Assembly (NCBI GenBank): GCA_963942565.1
Contig: OZ012690.1
Location: 12,975,269-13,039,268, forward strand
Origin: Maea johnstoni
Taxonomy: Eukaryota > Annelida > Polychaeta > Spionida > Magelonidae
DNA length: 64,000 nt
Direction: 5' to 3'
Positions 45,265-55,356 of the stretch are shown piece by piece. The position numbers were made by a program, and so were the translations under genes. Every line of letters starts with the position of its first letter. Within the stretch, counting starts at the first letter, position 1. The notes beneath the pieces are model-generated. The model ran no database searches. It saw nothing but the letters and a program-made list of their open reading frames with translations, and had not been told where the DNA came from.

Positions 45265-46731
45265 GGAGCTGACCTGAACTACAAGGACGCTGACGGTCGG
45301 TCGACGCTGTACGTGCTGGCGCTGGAGAACCGTGAGGAGATGGCCGCCTTCCTGCTGGAGAACTCCGCTGACGTGGAGAGCGTGGACCTCGAGGGTCGCA
45401 CGGCTCTGCACGTCGCCGCGTGGCAGAACCACTGCGAGATGGTCGACCTGCTGCTCAACCACGAGGCGAACGTAAACGCGATGGATAATGATCGTCGCAC
45501 GCCGCTGCAGTCGGCGTCGTGGCAGGGGCACGTGGGGATTGTGAAGCTGCTGCTGGAGCGCTCGGGCGAGGTGGACCACACGTGTAACCAGGGCGCGACC
45601 GCATTGTGCATCGCTGCCCAGGAGGGACACGAGGAGGTCGTCAAGGTACTCCTGCAGTTCCGCGCCAACCCGCACCATGCTGACCAGTTTGGCCGGACTG
45701 CAACGCGCGTCGCCATGAAGGGCGGGCACATGGGCGTGGTCAGGCTGCTGGAGGAGCATGGCGGGCTCGGGATTAACGGATTACGCGGCGCCGTTGTGCG
45801 AAACACATCCTCCGGGGTGTCGCCTGCAAGTAATGGCACCGATGCAAAACCACAATCCTCCAGCCCCATGCTTACCAATGTGACTGCTTTAACCAATGGA
45901 CATGTTTTATCCAGTTCTCCCTCAGATTCACCCACATCGACGATGGATCGGCGGAAATCATATCTTTCCAATAACTCCTCTTCGAAATCCTCCAGTAATC
46001 TCACTTCCAATACTGGCTCGACCAATCAGAGCTCGTCGGTTGGTCCTATGAACCCTGCGACGGTAAGCGAAAACCACAGTCTATCATTCACCCAGCAGTT
46101 ACAACAGTGTTCCATGTCTAAGAATCGTAACCGGCCGATGAGTCGCGTTCTGTCCCCTGTGAGTGAGCCTCAGAGTCCGGCCCAGTCCCCGTGCGGCTCC
46201 CCGATGAGCGAGATCCAGAGCATCGCCACGCGTATGTCTCCCGACCCTCGGAGCGTGCTCACGCCCCTCTCACTCAGAGTCAGTCCAAAACTAGATGGAG
46301 CGAATCCTACCATTAATATAATATCCAATCCTAATGAGCTTCTCAATGCCAATGATAACGATGATGAGAGCGAGCCCGTTTGGCAGAAACAATCAAAGTC
46401 GCACACAAACGCTGCTAAGTTGGAGTTACAGCGAAAAGGTGCCATGCCCGAGCCTTCCGCAGTGGTTCTGGGGCAGGCTGCGTTAGCAATGAAATCCCCC
46501 GAGATGAGGAGAAAGCGAAACGGAATCGTAACGAACCCTAACTTCGCAAAAGGAATTAACATGAACGGATATTACAACAAGTTGGCGAATCTTGCCGATG
46601 GAGTGGATAATTTTCCTGTCAGTAACGGCAACTCGGCCAACGGTGGGCAGATGGACAATAAGAAACAAAATGGCAAAAAGCCAGCCAAGCGACCGAATGG
46701 ATTACCTTTGAAAAAGGAAACTCCCCTATGA
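45265..46731 (+). CDS. ANKRD50: ANKRD50 orthologue, last coding exon
   Basis: It encodes 488 residues from GADLNYKDADGRSTLY to a TGA at 46729-46731. The first 160 or so residues complete one repeat begun in the previous exon and add five more: ADGRSTLYVLALEN, LEGRTALHVAAWQNH, NDRRTPLQSASWQGH, NQGATALCIAAQEGH and QFGRTATRVAMKGGH. The VDHTCNQGATALCIAAQEGH stretch is nearly identical to vertebrate ANKRD50. A Ser/Pro-rich, probably disordered tail follows. It keeps family landmarks SSPSDSPTSTMDRRKS, SLSFTQQLQQ, KRNGIVTNPNF and the very C-terminus KKETPL. ETPL fits a class I PDZ ligand with Glu at -3, as SNX27 prefers. The exon must start at 45265, because the Met at 45247 is intronic. Minus-strand frames across it are shadows. 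Confidence 0.97.
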   Translation, partial: GADLNYKDADGRSTLYVLALENREEMAAFLLENSADVESVDLEGRTALHVAAWQNHCEMVDLLLNHEANVNAMDNDRRTPLQSASWQGHVGIVKLLLERSGEVDHTCNQGATALCIAAQEGHEEVVKVLLQFRANPHHADQFGRTATRVAMKGGHMGVVRLLEEHGGLGINGLRGAVVRNTSSGVSPASNGTDAKPQSSSPMLTNVTALTNGHVLSSSPSDSPTSTMDRRKSYLSNNSSSKSSSNLTSNTGSTNQSSSVGPMNPATVSENHSLSFTQQLQQCSMSKNRNRPMSRVLSPVSEPQSPAQSPCGSPMSEIQSIATRMSPDPRSVLTPLSLRVSPKLDGANPTINIISNPNELLNANDNDDESEPVWQKQSKSHTNAAKLELQRKGAMPEPSAVVLGQAALAMKSPEMRRKRNGIVTNPNFAKGINMNGYYNKLANLADGVDNFPVSNGNSANGGQMDNKKQNGKKPAKRPNGLPLKKETPL

Positions 46732-46762
46732 TGGCGGTGCGGTTACTTATAGACAATCATCG
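46732..46762 (+). other. ANKRD50 3' UTR, first part, ending at a strong donor
   Basis: Thirty-one bases after the stop the sequence reads ATCATCG followed by GTAAGT at 46763, a near-perfect 5' splice site. A spliced 3' UTR is inferred. Confidence 0.5.
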
Positions 46763-46955
46763 GTAAGTCTGAGCTCTTCTTTCATTATTAAAGAGGAGGC
46801 AGTTTTGTTGCTTGGAGCTGACGCAGCGCGATGCTGTTTATAGCGCATCATATTTCTATTTTCCTATCTCCACGGCATGCTGAGTCTCGGAGGTCCTCAG
46901 CTAACAGGTGTTTTCCATTATCACTCACTTTCCCTGCAGCTTCCTTTAGGTGAGG

Positions 46956-47384
46956 TTAAGCCATTCATGCCTGACTAGCATGACTATTTTGGTGATATCT
47001 ATTATGCAAAAACAATGGTTGGAAAATATTTGAATGAGAGTTGTTCATTACATCTTAACCCTTCCAATGCTGAGGCTACTTCCGTCCAAAGTACAAGAAC
47101 GCAAAGATTTCTGCAAATCATCTAAACCCTGTCATGTTGGTATTCATTAGATAGCCCTCACTGAGTACTCTCAGATGAGTACCCATTTGCCAGGGTTTCG
47201 GTCATTTTCCAGGTTTTTTGCAATATTTTCTATTGGCAAAGTTAGCCACCAGCTGCATAAGGGTTAATCTACAACTCTCCTTCAAATAGTTATGAAGTTC
47301 ATGCTTTATACCGGGGTTATTTTCAAAAGTATGGCAGGTCTAGACAATACTTGTCAAGTAGATCTACAGGCATGACTGGGTTAT
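46956..47384. mobile_element. TTAA-2 MITE split by a TTAA-1 MITE
   Basis: The left part begins TTAA-GCCATTCATGCCTGAC. The right part, from 47268, continues CTACAACTCTCCTTCAAATA and ends GGCATGACTGGG-TTAT. Removing 47059-47267 and one TTAA restores a normal-length TTAA-2 element. Confidence 0.88.
47055..47267 (+). mobile_element. TTAA-1 MITE copy 14, nested in TTAA-2
   Basis: TTAA at both ends, left CCCTTCCAATGCTGAGGC and right CACCAGCTGCATAAGGG. The target was the internal TTAA of the older TTAA-2 element. Confidence 0.93.
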
Positions 47385-47489
47385 AAACAGATCCCACCTC
47401 CTTTGAATAAAACCCCTTTGCTCAAATACTGCGCCCCAGCCCATGATACTATGTAGAAAGCGGTCCAGGCTATGATGAATACTAGATAG

Positions 47490-47706
47490 GTCTAGAGCGT
47501 CCAAAAAAAAGCATGACAATTTTGATCAAATCTTGTAGGCAAAAGCATAGTTAGGAAGATATTTGATGGATAAATGTTAATCTGAACACAACCAACTCTC
47601 TTTCAAATATTTTGTGAAATCATTCTTCATTGCAAAGATAATGTCAAAAGTACCTTAGTTCAAGACAACAATTTCTGGAGTAACGCTGAAGCATTATTGG
47701 GTTAAC
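47490..47706. mobile_element. TTAA-2 MITE, decayed left end
   Basis: Core GATATTTGATGGATAAATG..CTCTCTTTCAAATATTTTG and right end GCATTATTGGG-TTAA are recognisable. The left CCCATT is lost. Confidence 0.65.
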
Positions 47707-47969
47707 AGTGAAAAGATAAGAAAAATAGTGTTGAACCCATTCACGAATGGAGCATACTCAGGGAAGATTTTGATAATAAGTAATATTTTGAGCCATGTTT
47801 AATTGAAAGGTGTCCCTCTTCAAATAATATTCCAATATTACTATATTCGATGAGTTATTTTCATAGCTGTCAGCTGCAGACTATTTATATACTCCATATG
47901 CAAACGTCAAAGATAGTTGCCTTTCCCTTTCCTTTAAAACATGGCCCTGAAGATTAAAATTGCCGAGAT

Positions 47970-48215
47970 CTAAACCAGAGAAATACATCCTCTTGATCCG
48001 CAACCCCATAGGTACTGCATGCTAGCCTCTACAGCATCTGCGCCTCGGGTTACGCGCTGTAGCCTGGGGTTGTATTGGTCACGTGATCTGTGCAGTAATC
48101 ATGCACTGGCTGGCTGGGGGATGTCATCCTATCTAGGTCAGATAGTGAGAGCCAGCGAAATTTGATGATTCATGACCAGTGCCCACTCCCTGTCTACTTC
48201 TCTCAGTCTATACTC
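47970..48215 (-). repeat. Dispersed repeat J, copy 2
   Basis: Inverted match to 1335-1590, with TTGATCCGCAACCCCATAGG, TGCGCCTCGGGTTACGCG, GGTCACGTGAT and CAGCGAAATTTGAT. Confidence 0.75.
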
Positions 48216-48217
48216 TG

Positions 48218-48552
48218 TCTCTTGCAGTCTTCTGGAATGTTGTCCATTTCAAGGAGGTGTTAATTACATAATTGCTAATGGGTTGTCCAGACACTTTACT
48301 ATGAGGTAAACATAACAGCGCTTCTTTCATTATTTAAGAGGCAGTTTTGTTGTTTGGAGCTGATGCACTCTCTAGTTTATAGCGCATCAGATTCCTATTT
48401 TACCCATCTTTATAAAGGGAAATAATTAAGTTTTCATCACTCTGAAATTTCAGTGATCTACAACAATCAATCTGTCTCCTGAGGTCTGCTGGAATGTTGT
48501 CCATTTCAAGGGGGTGTTAATTACATAATTGCTAATGGCTTGTCCAGACACA
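48218..48552 (+). repeat. Segmental tandem duplication, period about 255 bp
   Basis: TCTGGAATGTTGTCCATTTC, then GGTGTTAATTACATAATTGC and TTGTCCAGACAC occur near 48231-48295 and again near 48487-48552. Confidence 0.85.
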
Positions 48553-48596
48553 TTTTTATAAACACAGAAGGCCCATTTATATAATAGTCTGCTGTG

Positions 48597-48793
48597 TTAA
48601 CCCTTCCAGTGCTGAGGCTACTTTTGTACTCAAGGATGCAAAGATTTTCAAAAACCATCTAAACCCTCTCATGTTGATATTCATTGAATAGCTCTCACTG
48701 AGTACTCTCAGAGAAGTACCCATGTGCCAGGGTTTCAGTCCTTTTTAAGTTTTTTGCATCATTTTACATTGGCAAAACTAGCCGCCGGGTTAA
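48597..48793 (+). mobile_element. TTAA-1 MITE copy 15
   Basis: TTAA at both ends, left CCCTTCCAGTGCTGAGGC. The right end is shortened to AGCCGCCGGG. Its right TTAA (48790-48793) is also the left TTAA of the next element. Confidence 0.88.
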
Positions 48794-49015
48794 ACCCATT
48801 TGTGCCAGGAGATCTCCTTCACCAGTGCATTTTGGACATACAGTACTTTTGTGAGTAATTTTGGAATTAAGCAGGAATTCACACAATATTTGAAGGGTAG
48901 GTGTGGGTATTGATTGACTCTGACACCCCTTCCCCCTTTTAAATATTTTCCAAAAAGGTGCTCTTTTACGAAGATATGGCCTAAGTAGTCCAAACATTTT
49001 TGGGCACCACAGTTA
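48790..49015. mobile_element. TTAA-2 MITE abutting copy 15
   Basis: Left TTAA-ACCCATTTGTGCCAGG, core ATATTTGAAGGGTAGG..TTTTAAATATTTTCC, and right part TTTTGGGCACCACAGTTATG. The right TTAA is no longer recognisable. Confidence 0.75.
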
Positions 49016-49612
49016 TGATGTACCTAGATGGTAGGGCCTTTTGGTAACTATTGTGAAAAATGATGCCTTTTGAAATTTTGAAATGGAATTCCTTTGATAT
49101 TTAGCAATAATTTCTGAAATTCATTGAGAGCGTAGTATTTTCTGTTAGAATCTGCCTCCTCTCAATTTCTAATTTCCAGATTCATTGAAAGCACAGTGTT
49201 TTGCTTTTCTGAGTAGAAATCATCTCCCGCTCTCTTCAGATTTAAGTTCCAATTTTATATTGACAGCTTAACTTCTTGTATTTTCTTAAGTAATACATCA
49301 TGTCTCTGGGTCTCTGCAGTATTGAGTTCCAGATCCACTAGGAGCCAGATGTTTTGTTTTCTAAGAAGAAGAAGAAAAATCCTGATCTCTGCGGCTCCCA
49401 CCAAAGCCATTAGTTGGCTTGATGTTGCCAGTGATGTTGTAATTTGATGACATTTTTGGCCCCTGCTGTCGACGCTGTAATTGGATCATCATTCCTGCTC
49501 TCCCTAATGGGGCATCGGGATTCATTAATTAACCCATCACCAGAACATCTACCTCCCTCCGCCACCACTCGCAAACCCGCTAATTTGTTTGAGAGGCATG
49601 GGCTAGATTGCT
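49016..49612. other. Non-coding, nothing recognised
   Basis: Weak repetition of AATTTC(C/T)AGATTCA(T/C)T.GA(A/G)AGC-like phrases occurs near 49120-49340. No exon was found. Confidence 0.4.
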
Positions 49613-49878
49613 GCTGATGTTTTGGTGTATGTTTTCAACCACGTTCAGCCATACGCTTCTTCAAAAGCGCCACCTGGTTATGATGTGGGCGCATGAAGAG
49701 AACTTGGTGAAAAGTGTCTCAAAACACACCTTTTCAGGCTCGCCCATTGAGGTGTTGTTGACTATGACTCAAACTATGACAATGTGCAGCGCTTTTGAAC
49801 ATTTTATGAATGGAAATGGCGCTATATAAATTCCAATTATTATTATTATTATCATTATTATTATTATTATTATTATAA
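49613..49878 (+). mobile_element. LINE 3' fragment (CR1/L2-like) with ATT tail
   Basis: The frame ending at TGA 49748-49750 reads LGEKCLKTHLFRLAH and stops. LKTHLF is a common last motif of CR1/L2-type ORF2 proteins. The UTR then gives ATGGCGCTATATAAATTCC and an (ATT)n tail to 49878, the usual 3' end of such LINEs. The upstream part is too decayed to place the 5' truncation exactly. Confidence 0.85.
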
Positions 49879-50153
49879 AGCTTGAAACCATGTTTGAAAG
49901 CGAGGATATAGATTGTGTCCTGATTAAGCCATCTCCTTGAAATGTATACAGAATATATCCAAGCATTAGTTTACCTTTTTGACTCCTTTAATTTGTCATT
50001 GAAAATTGTCTGTCTTATAACATATTAATAAACATTAATATTCCGATTGCAACTACAGTGGAGCTACCCCTTTTCGTTTGAACTTTATTTTTACATCGGA
50101 AAAATTTCTTGGTTTCTTGGTGTCACTGACATATTGATTCTTTTCTTTTGCAG

Positions 50154-50655
50154 AGAAAGGAAGAAAGCACAAGAAATCTTCAGCATTTCCAGGTCAGGAG
50201 GTCAAGGTCGTAGAAAGGGTTATTGAGGTCAAGGTCACCATGGAGGTGTGAGAAGAGGATGTCTCAGAACAGGGTTGTCAAGGAAATAAGTCAAGGGTCT
50301 ACAGTTGACCCTAACCCTTCCAATGCTGAGACTACTTTCGTCCAAAGCACAAGAATGCAAGATTCTTGAAAAACCATTGAAACCCTGTCGTCTTGGTATT
50401 CATTTGAAAGCTCTCGCCGAGTACTCTCAGATGAGTACCCATTTGCCAGGGTTTCAGTAATTTCTTGGGTTTTTTACATCTTTTTGTATTGGCCAAATTA
50501 GCCACCAGCAGCATAAGGGGTAACTTCACTCATTGCTGGCTGTTCATAAGGCTAGATGTGATTCTTGCATGACTGGCTCATTCAATGCATCTGAAAATGT
50601 TCAAGCATTCTCTAAGAAATCTTAATTGTAATAAATATTGATGAAGAGAGTTTGT
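50154..50655 (+). other. Putative terminal 3' UTR exon of ANKRD50
   Basis: It starts after TTTTGCAG with AGAAAGGAAGAAAGCACAAG and has an AATAAA at 50630-50635 followed by a T/G-rich stretch. It contains TTAA-1 copy 16. No long frame is present, as expected for UTR. Confidence 0.4.
50311..50523 (+). mobile_element. TTAA-1 MITE copy 16, in the putative UTR exon
   Basis: Left CTAA-CCCTTCCAATGCTGAGAC and right CACCAGCAGCATAAGGG-GTAA. The two target copies are no longer equal. If transcribed it adds about 210 bases to the mature UTR. Confidence 0.88.
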
Positions 50656-51122
50656 TTTAAACACTGTCTCCTAAGATGCGTTGCCATGGAAATTAGATCT
50701 CTCAAGATGGTATCATTTTCTCCTAAGACGTGTAGTCATGGAAATATCTCTTAAGATGTGTTGCCATGGTATCATTTTATAGTCACCAGCAAAACCTGAT
50801 ATCTGCTTTAGCATATTCCAGCATATGAATACACATACCATTAACTTGCCTTAATCAAACCAAGAATTTATATTTTGGAAATGAAGGTTATTGAAAGCCT
50901 TGCTAAGCTTGTGCAATGTATAAAGAAAATTGTTGCAAATTCTTTTCTCATCAAATCAGCTATGTTAATATGATATTGTAGGTGTAAGTATTTATTGTAC
51001 GATGAGGTACGGAGTTGTAAAGGGGTTTGTAATGGTAGGAGGTTCATGTGTTGATATGGTAGAGAACTGTCTCTCTACAGTACTGTTGATCTTAGCTTCC
51101 CCAAGGCAAAGCACTCCATGAT
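50656..51122. other. Non-coding, nothing recognised
   Basis: GTTGCCATGG(A/T)AAT recurs three times near 50680-50775, a short local repeat. Nothing else was seen. Confidence 0.4.
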
Positions 51123-51338
51123 TTAACCCTTCCAATGCTGCTGGTGGCTAATTTGGCCAATACAATATGATGCAAAACAACATGAAAAATGACTGAAACC
51201 CTGGCAAATGGGTACTCATCTGAAAGTACTCAACGAGAGCTTTCCAATGAATACCAGCATGACAGGGTTTAGATGGTTTTCAAAAATCTTTGCATCTTTG
51301 TGCTTTGGAAGAAAGTAGCCTCAGCATCAGGAGGGTAA
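51123..51338 (-). mobile_element. TTAA-1 MITE copy 17 (hybrid left end)
   Basis: The left end starts like the + terminus (CCCTTCCAATGCTG) and then continues as the other terminus (CTGGTGGCTAATTTGG). The right end is CAGCATCAGGAGGG-GTAA. Confidence 0.88.
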
Positions 51339-52080
51339 TTTCCGAGAAATGTCATAGGGTGCAAGTGAGGGAAAGGGGACATGAAGAAGGGTGCTATATT
51401 CACCTTGTGTAAAAGCAAAGGGATGGAAAACTAAGGATGTATGCTGTGTAAATAGATATATTTACAACAAAACTACACTTTATAGTAAGATATACTATTA
51501 TCCTGCAAGGAGTGGTGGTAGCAGTAACCATTATGATAACCACAGATATTCTCATGCATACATATGGATGTCCATCTATAACCTGTACATAGTTTTAAGT
51601 ATGAGTGTGTGGTTGTGGACAATTAGCATGCCACCTTTTGGCAATTTTGGAAACTACTTCTCGCCTACAATCCAGCAAATAGCAAACTGACTATTCCTTC
51701 CTTCTAAGTGGGATTTGAAGTCAGTTATTTGGAGTAGAAGTTTCTTTACAAGTGAAAAAGGACAGCATGGTGTATTCAAGGGTATTTGAGCTTAACTGTT
51801 TCATGTGTGTTTAAATAGCCAATTTGGCCAAATTTATGTAACTAAGTGTAAATGTGGACTACATTTTTACTGCTCAAATATTCCCATTTGAATAAGACAA
51901 ACTAGGTGGCATTTCATGGCGTCATGTTTTTGAGGAGTTGCTATTCATGTCATTTGTTTGTAGAAAAAGGTACAGTACTGAAAAGTCATACTTTTGCCAG
52001 ATACCTGCCTGGACATGTATAATTTGGATATATGTTTATCATCACTTTTTTGCCTCAGACATGAGGGCTGATATTATATA
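51339..52080. other. Non-coding, nothing recognised
   Basis: The 99-codon + frame at 51391-51690 is Tyr/Ser/Ile-rich with no motif. Confidence 0.45.
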
Positions 52081-52293
52081 TTATCCCTTATGCTGCTGTT
52101 GGCTAATTTGACCATTACAAAATGATGCAACACACCTGAAAAGTGACTGAAACACTGGCAAATGGGTACTCATATAAGAGAGCTCAACGGGAGCTTTCAA
52201 ATGAATACCAACATGACAGGGTTTAGATGGTTTTCAAAAGTTTTTGCGTCTTTCTGCTTTGGACAAAATTAGCCTTAGCATTGCAAGGGTTAT
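52081..52293 (-). mobile_element. TTAA-1 MITE copy 18 with TTAT target duplications
   Basis: Full length, left TTAT-CCCTTATGCTGCTG and right GCATTGCAAGGG-TTAT. The same non-TTAA tetramer stands at both ends. Confidence 0.9.
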
Positions 52294-52357
52294 GATATCT
52301 TAAACATAATTCAGTTGAAACATTCTCAAAGGCTTGCCATTTCTTACTGGAACTCTT

Positions 52358-52588
52358 TTATCCATTCATGCTTGCAGTAGCTCTTGTAATTTTTGTCCAG
52401 GTGGTAAGATGATCTTAAGAATATATTCAATTTTACCAATGAATTTTCAAACTAGAAGAGGTGCTAATTGGGGTCTGCACAACATTTATTCTTCAAGCAT
52501 TTTCTGCTTAAAAGATGCTTTCAATATAAAAGAAATTATCAAAATAGGCAGGCATTTTAAAAATTATTTCTATAGATAAATGGGTTAA
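52358..52588. mobile_element. TTAA-2 MITE
   Basis: Left TTAT-CCATTCATGCTTGCAG and right ATAGATAAATGGG-TTAA. The core has CAACATTTATTCTTCAAGC. One C is missing from the left terminus. Confidence 0.75.
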
Positions 52589-53302
52589 GTATTATTATCC
52601 AAAGGTTATAAGAATATGAAAATGTGAAACAGGCCAAACTATTTTAACCACATCTGAGAAAATGCCTGGCTCAATTTTCTAAGAATTGACTATCAGTACT
52701 GCCTAGCCTGCTAAGACATGCTGAGGAGTGAGTACCTATTCCACTTCTAGCAACTGCTCTGCATTCAATCATGCTTAAAGATGTCATGCACACAGATCTA
52801 TATGATTAAGTACAATTTACTTCCAGATGATACTTATTAAGGGCTTTTCCATTGTAAAAAGTGCAGGAAATTTTACCCCCCACTCCCTCCCCACCAATTC
52901 TAAATATCCAGGACCTACTCCCCCTCCACCAATTCTGAACTCAACTTATCTTTCTTTTATGACCCCCCTTCCCTATATTCTAAATTGTCCATCACCCCCC
53001 TCCCCCTCGAATTCTGAATTGTTCACCCCCACCACTTTTTTGAATGGAACATCCCAAGATGGAACTAAAGCATAAATAGTTTATTTACATTTTCTGCATT
53101 GCCTGTGTGTAATAATGTTGCTTGTTATCTCTCCCCCTCGCCTTGCTTGCGACCGATATCTGTACATATGTGTATCTATGTATGTATTTTCTTTGTACAT
53201 TTTGTTGGTTTTAACTCGTTTGCATCGGGCGTGCACACAATGCCCGAGGTCTGATAACTTCGATAATTACTAATCAAATGGAGTAATATTCAAAAATACA
53301 TC
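52589..53302. other. Non-coding, C-rich patch
   Basis: 52875-53045 repeats CC.CC(A/C)CCAATTCT(A/G)AA loosely, a degenerate minisatellite. No exon was seen. Confidence 0.45.
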
Positions 53303-53515
53303 CTAACCCTTCCAATGCTGAGGCTTCTTTCATACAATGCACAAGGATGCAAAGATTTTTGAAAACCGTCTGAACCCTGTCATGTTGGTATTCATTGGAT
53401 AGCTCTCACTGAGTACTCTCAGATGAGTACCCATATGCTCGGGTTTCGGTCATTTTTCAATCTTTTTGTATTATTTAATATTGGCCAAATTAACCATCAG
53501 CAGCATAAGGGCTAA
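53303..53515 (+). mobile_element. TTAA-1 MITE copy 19 with CTAA target duplications
   Basis: Full length, left CTAA-CCCTTCCAATGCTGAGGC and right CATCAGCAGCATAAGGG-CTAA. Both flanks carry the same non-TTAA tetramer. Confidence 0.9.
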
Positions 53516-53908
53516 GATGAAGTGTGTAACCTAACCAGAGCTAGCAATTTTCTGTAAGGTATTTCAAAGATATTGCTTTGTTATCTAGATATGTTTATAT
53601 ATGTGAGACAATGTGTACACACCTGATGTGAATGAGCTAACTAGAGGTTGGTCCAAGTGTTGCAGTTCCGTGATCTACATGGTATTGCTATGTACACTGT
53701 GTTATAAAACATTTGAGAAGTGATCTTTTCAGATGTAGTTCTTTTGTGATATAAGCGATAAGATAGGTGAACCATTACTGGGATTTCTGTATCATATAGA
53801 GAAAGAAAATAGGAATGTGAACTTTACTGCAAGATAAAAATAATCCATATTTTATCTTTAGATGAATTTAAATTTGGCAGAACAATAACCTACTTCTTAG
53901 GTAAAGGT
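53516..53908. other. Non-coding, nothing recognised
   Basis: AT-rich with no signal. Confidence 0.4.
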
Positions 53909-54140
53909 TTAACCCTTACAATGTCACCCATGCGTGAATGTTTTTGCAGCAACACTAACCTATAGAACCATGCATAGCATGCCTATGTGCGTGAGAGATT
54001 CATTTGAGGAAGAGACTGGCTCGCCCCCTACAAAGCTCAAAAATTATACAGGAGGTTAGCTTGATTCGAGGTACATTTTGGTATGTCATATTAATATGGT
54101 TGACTAACATTTCTATAAGATTGTCAAAGATAACCAACCC
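53909..54140. mobile_element. TTAA-3 element copy 2
   Basis: It begins TTAA-CCCTTACAATGTCACCC and shares ACCTATAGAACCATGCA, CTTGATTCGAGGTACATTTT and TATAAGAT with 37391-37700. The right end was not found. Confidence 0.6.
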
Positions 54141-54638
54141 ATAGCTTTAATTTAAACTTCTTATTTCTGTCTCTTTGACCATTTTATCTGCCAAACATAT
54201 TATATCTGACTTGATTCTAAAGAGATTGAGTCATGATCTACACTTCTGCTCTTCAAAATCTAGAAAACCTTATATAACATTGTAGAGCTATCAATCTTTG
54301 AACCATGCTTGTCTATTTATTAAATAGTTTTCCACAGGGTTTGCTCCTACAAATGCAATATTCCAAACTGCAAGTTTGACCTTTCCAGTCCAGCTTTCTC
54401 TGTTCCTCTGGGGTCTCCTATGGCTCTCATGTTTGAAATGGCCGCCCCAAGACCCCCCCCCCCCCCCTCAACAGTTGTTGGATGTTGTGAGGTGTACATT
54501 GATGTCAGTTTGAGGTTATTTGGTGATGTAAAGTGAGATAGAAACTGCTAGAAACGGTGTACAATTCTTTATTCCCAGCCCTTGCACCCTTGCCCGCCCT
54601 AGCTGATCCCCTCCCTTGTTGCTACTTCCTTACCCCCC
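54141..54638. other. Non-coding, poly-C at about 54452-54468
   Basis: No exon or repeat end was seen. Confidence 0.45.
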
Positions 54639-54971
54639 CAGGCCTCAACGCTAACTCAAAATCATACTTGCCTTGTAGGACCAGTAACACCTAGCATCTG
54701 CTTGTCCTGCAAATTTTTTACTGTATCTACATTGTTTTTCTTTAACATAAAAAGCATAAAATTCACCACAACATATATCTTTATAGATTTTATCCTCATT
54801 TATTTCAAAAACATTTGGAGACATTCTCGGTGGGAAATTTTTTAACAAGAATTTCTCCAAATGTTTACTGGGTCTGTAGGACCAGTTGAGGTCTTTTTTA
54901 CTGGCCTGAAGATGTTTTTGGGAATTTTTACTGGCCTGGGGCCATAGGTTTACCCTTAGCGTCGAGCCCTG
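54639..54971 (+). mobile_element. CAG-2 element copy 2, complete
   Basis: 333 bp with inverted ends CAGGCCTCAACGCTAA and, reverse complemented, CAGGGCTCGACGCTAA (14 of 16 match). The flanks are CCCCC on both sides, consistent with a 5-bp duplication but low in complexity. AGTAAAAA-type motifs recur inside. The 113-codon minus frame across it is not protein-like. Confidence 0.82.
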
Positions 54972-55125
54972 CCCCCATACTGTCTCATACAATCGATCCT
55001 CTAAGTTCTGCTACTGGGCAATCTTGTAATAGGGGTGTCATATGCTATACATTTGGGCATCATATTTTTTGAGGTAGACAGCAAGGTACTTTCCTTCTGC
55101 AATCAGATGCATCTACATGTACTTA

Positions 55126-55356
55126 TTAACCCATTAATACTTAAGCGTTCCTCCTGAAATTGTCGTCTGGTTCTAAGATACTTTTGACTGAAACTTTTGA
55201 ATTGAGGGTACTTTTACTAAATATTTGAAGGAAAGTTGTTGGTAATGTTCTGATCAGCATTTCTCCTTCAAATATTTTGCAAATCATGTTTTAAGAAGAA
55301 AGATTTCATCAAAATTGTCAGGCTGGTTTTGGCCGCTGTGAGTTTTAATGGGTTAA
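55126..55356. mobile_element. TTAA-2 MITE
   Basis: 231 bp with TTAA at both ends, left CCCATTAATACTTAAGCG and right GTGAGTTTTAATGGG. It has the same length as the 33363 copy. Confidence 0.92.

Larger units (their letters stand above)
46763..50153 (+). other. Putative 3' UTR intron of ANKRD50
   Basis: It runs from GTAAGT to a long pyrimidine tract ending TTTTCTTTTGCAG at 50153. It holds MITEs, repeat J, a LINE tail and a duplication: 46780-46865 resembles 48305-48400 (CTTCTTTCATTATT..TTATAGCGCATCA). If it is not spliced, an AATAAA at 47406-47411 could end the transcript instead. Confidence 0.45.

Noticed and set aside
54651-54992. 113-codon minus frame
   Set aside because: It coincides with the CAG-2 element. 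No protein-like features.
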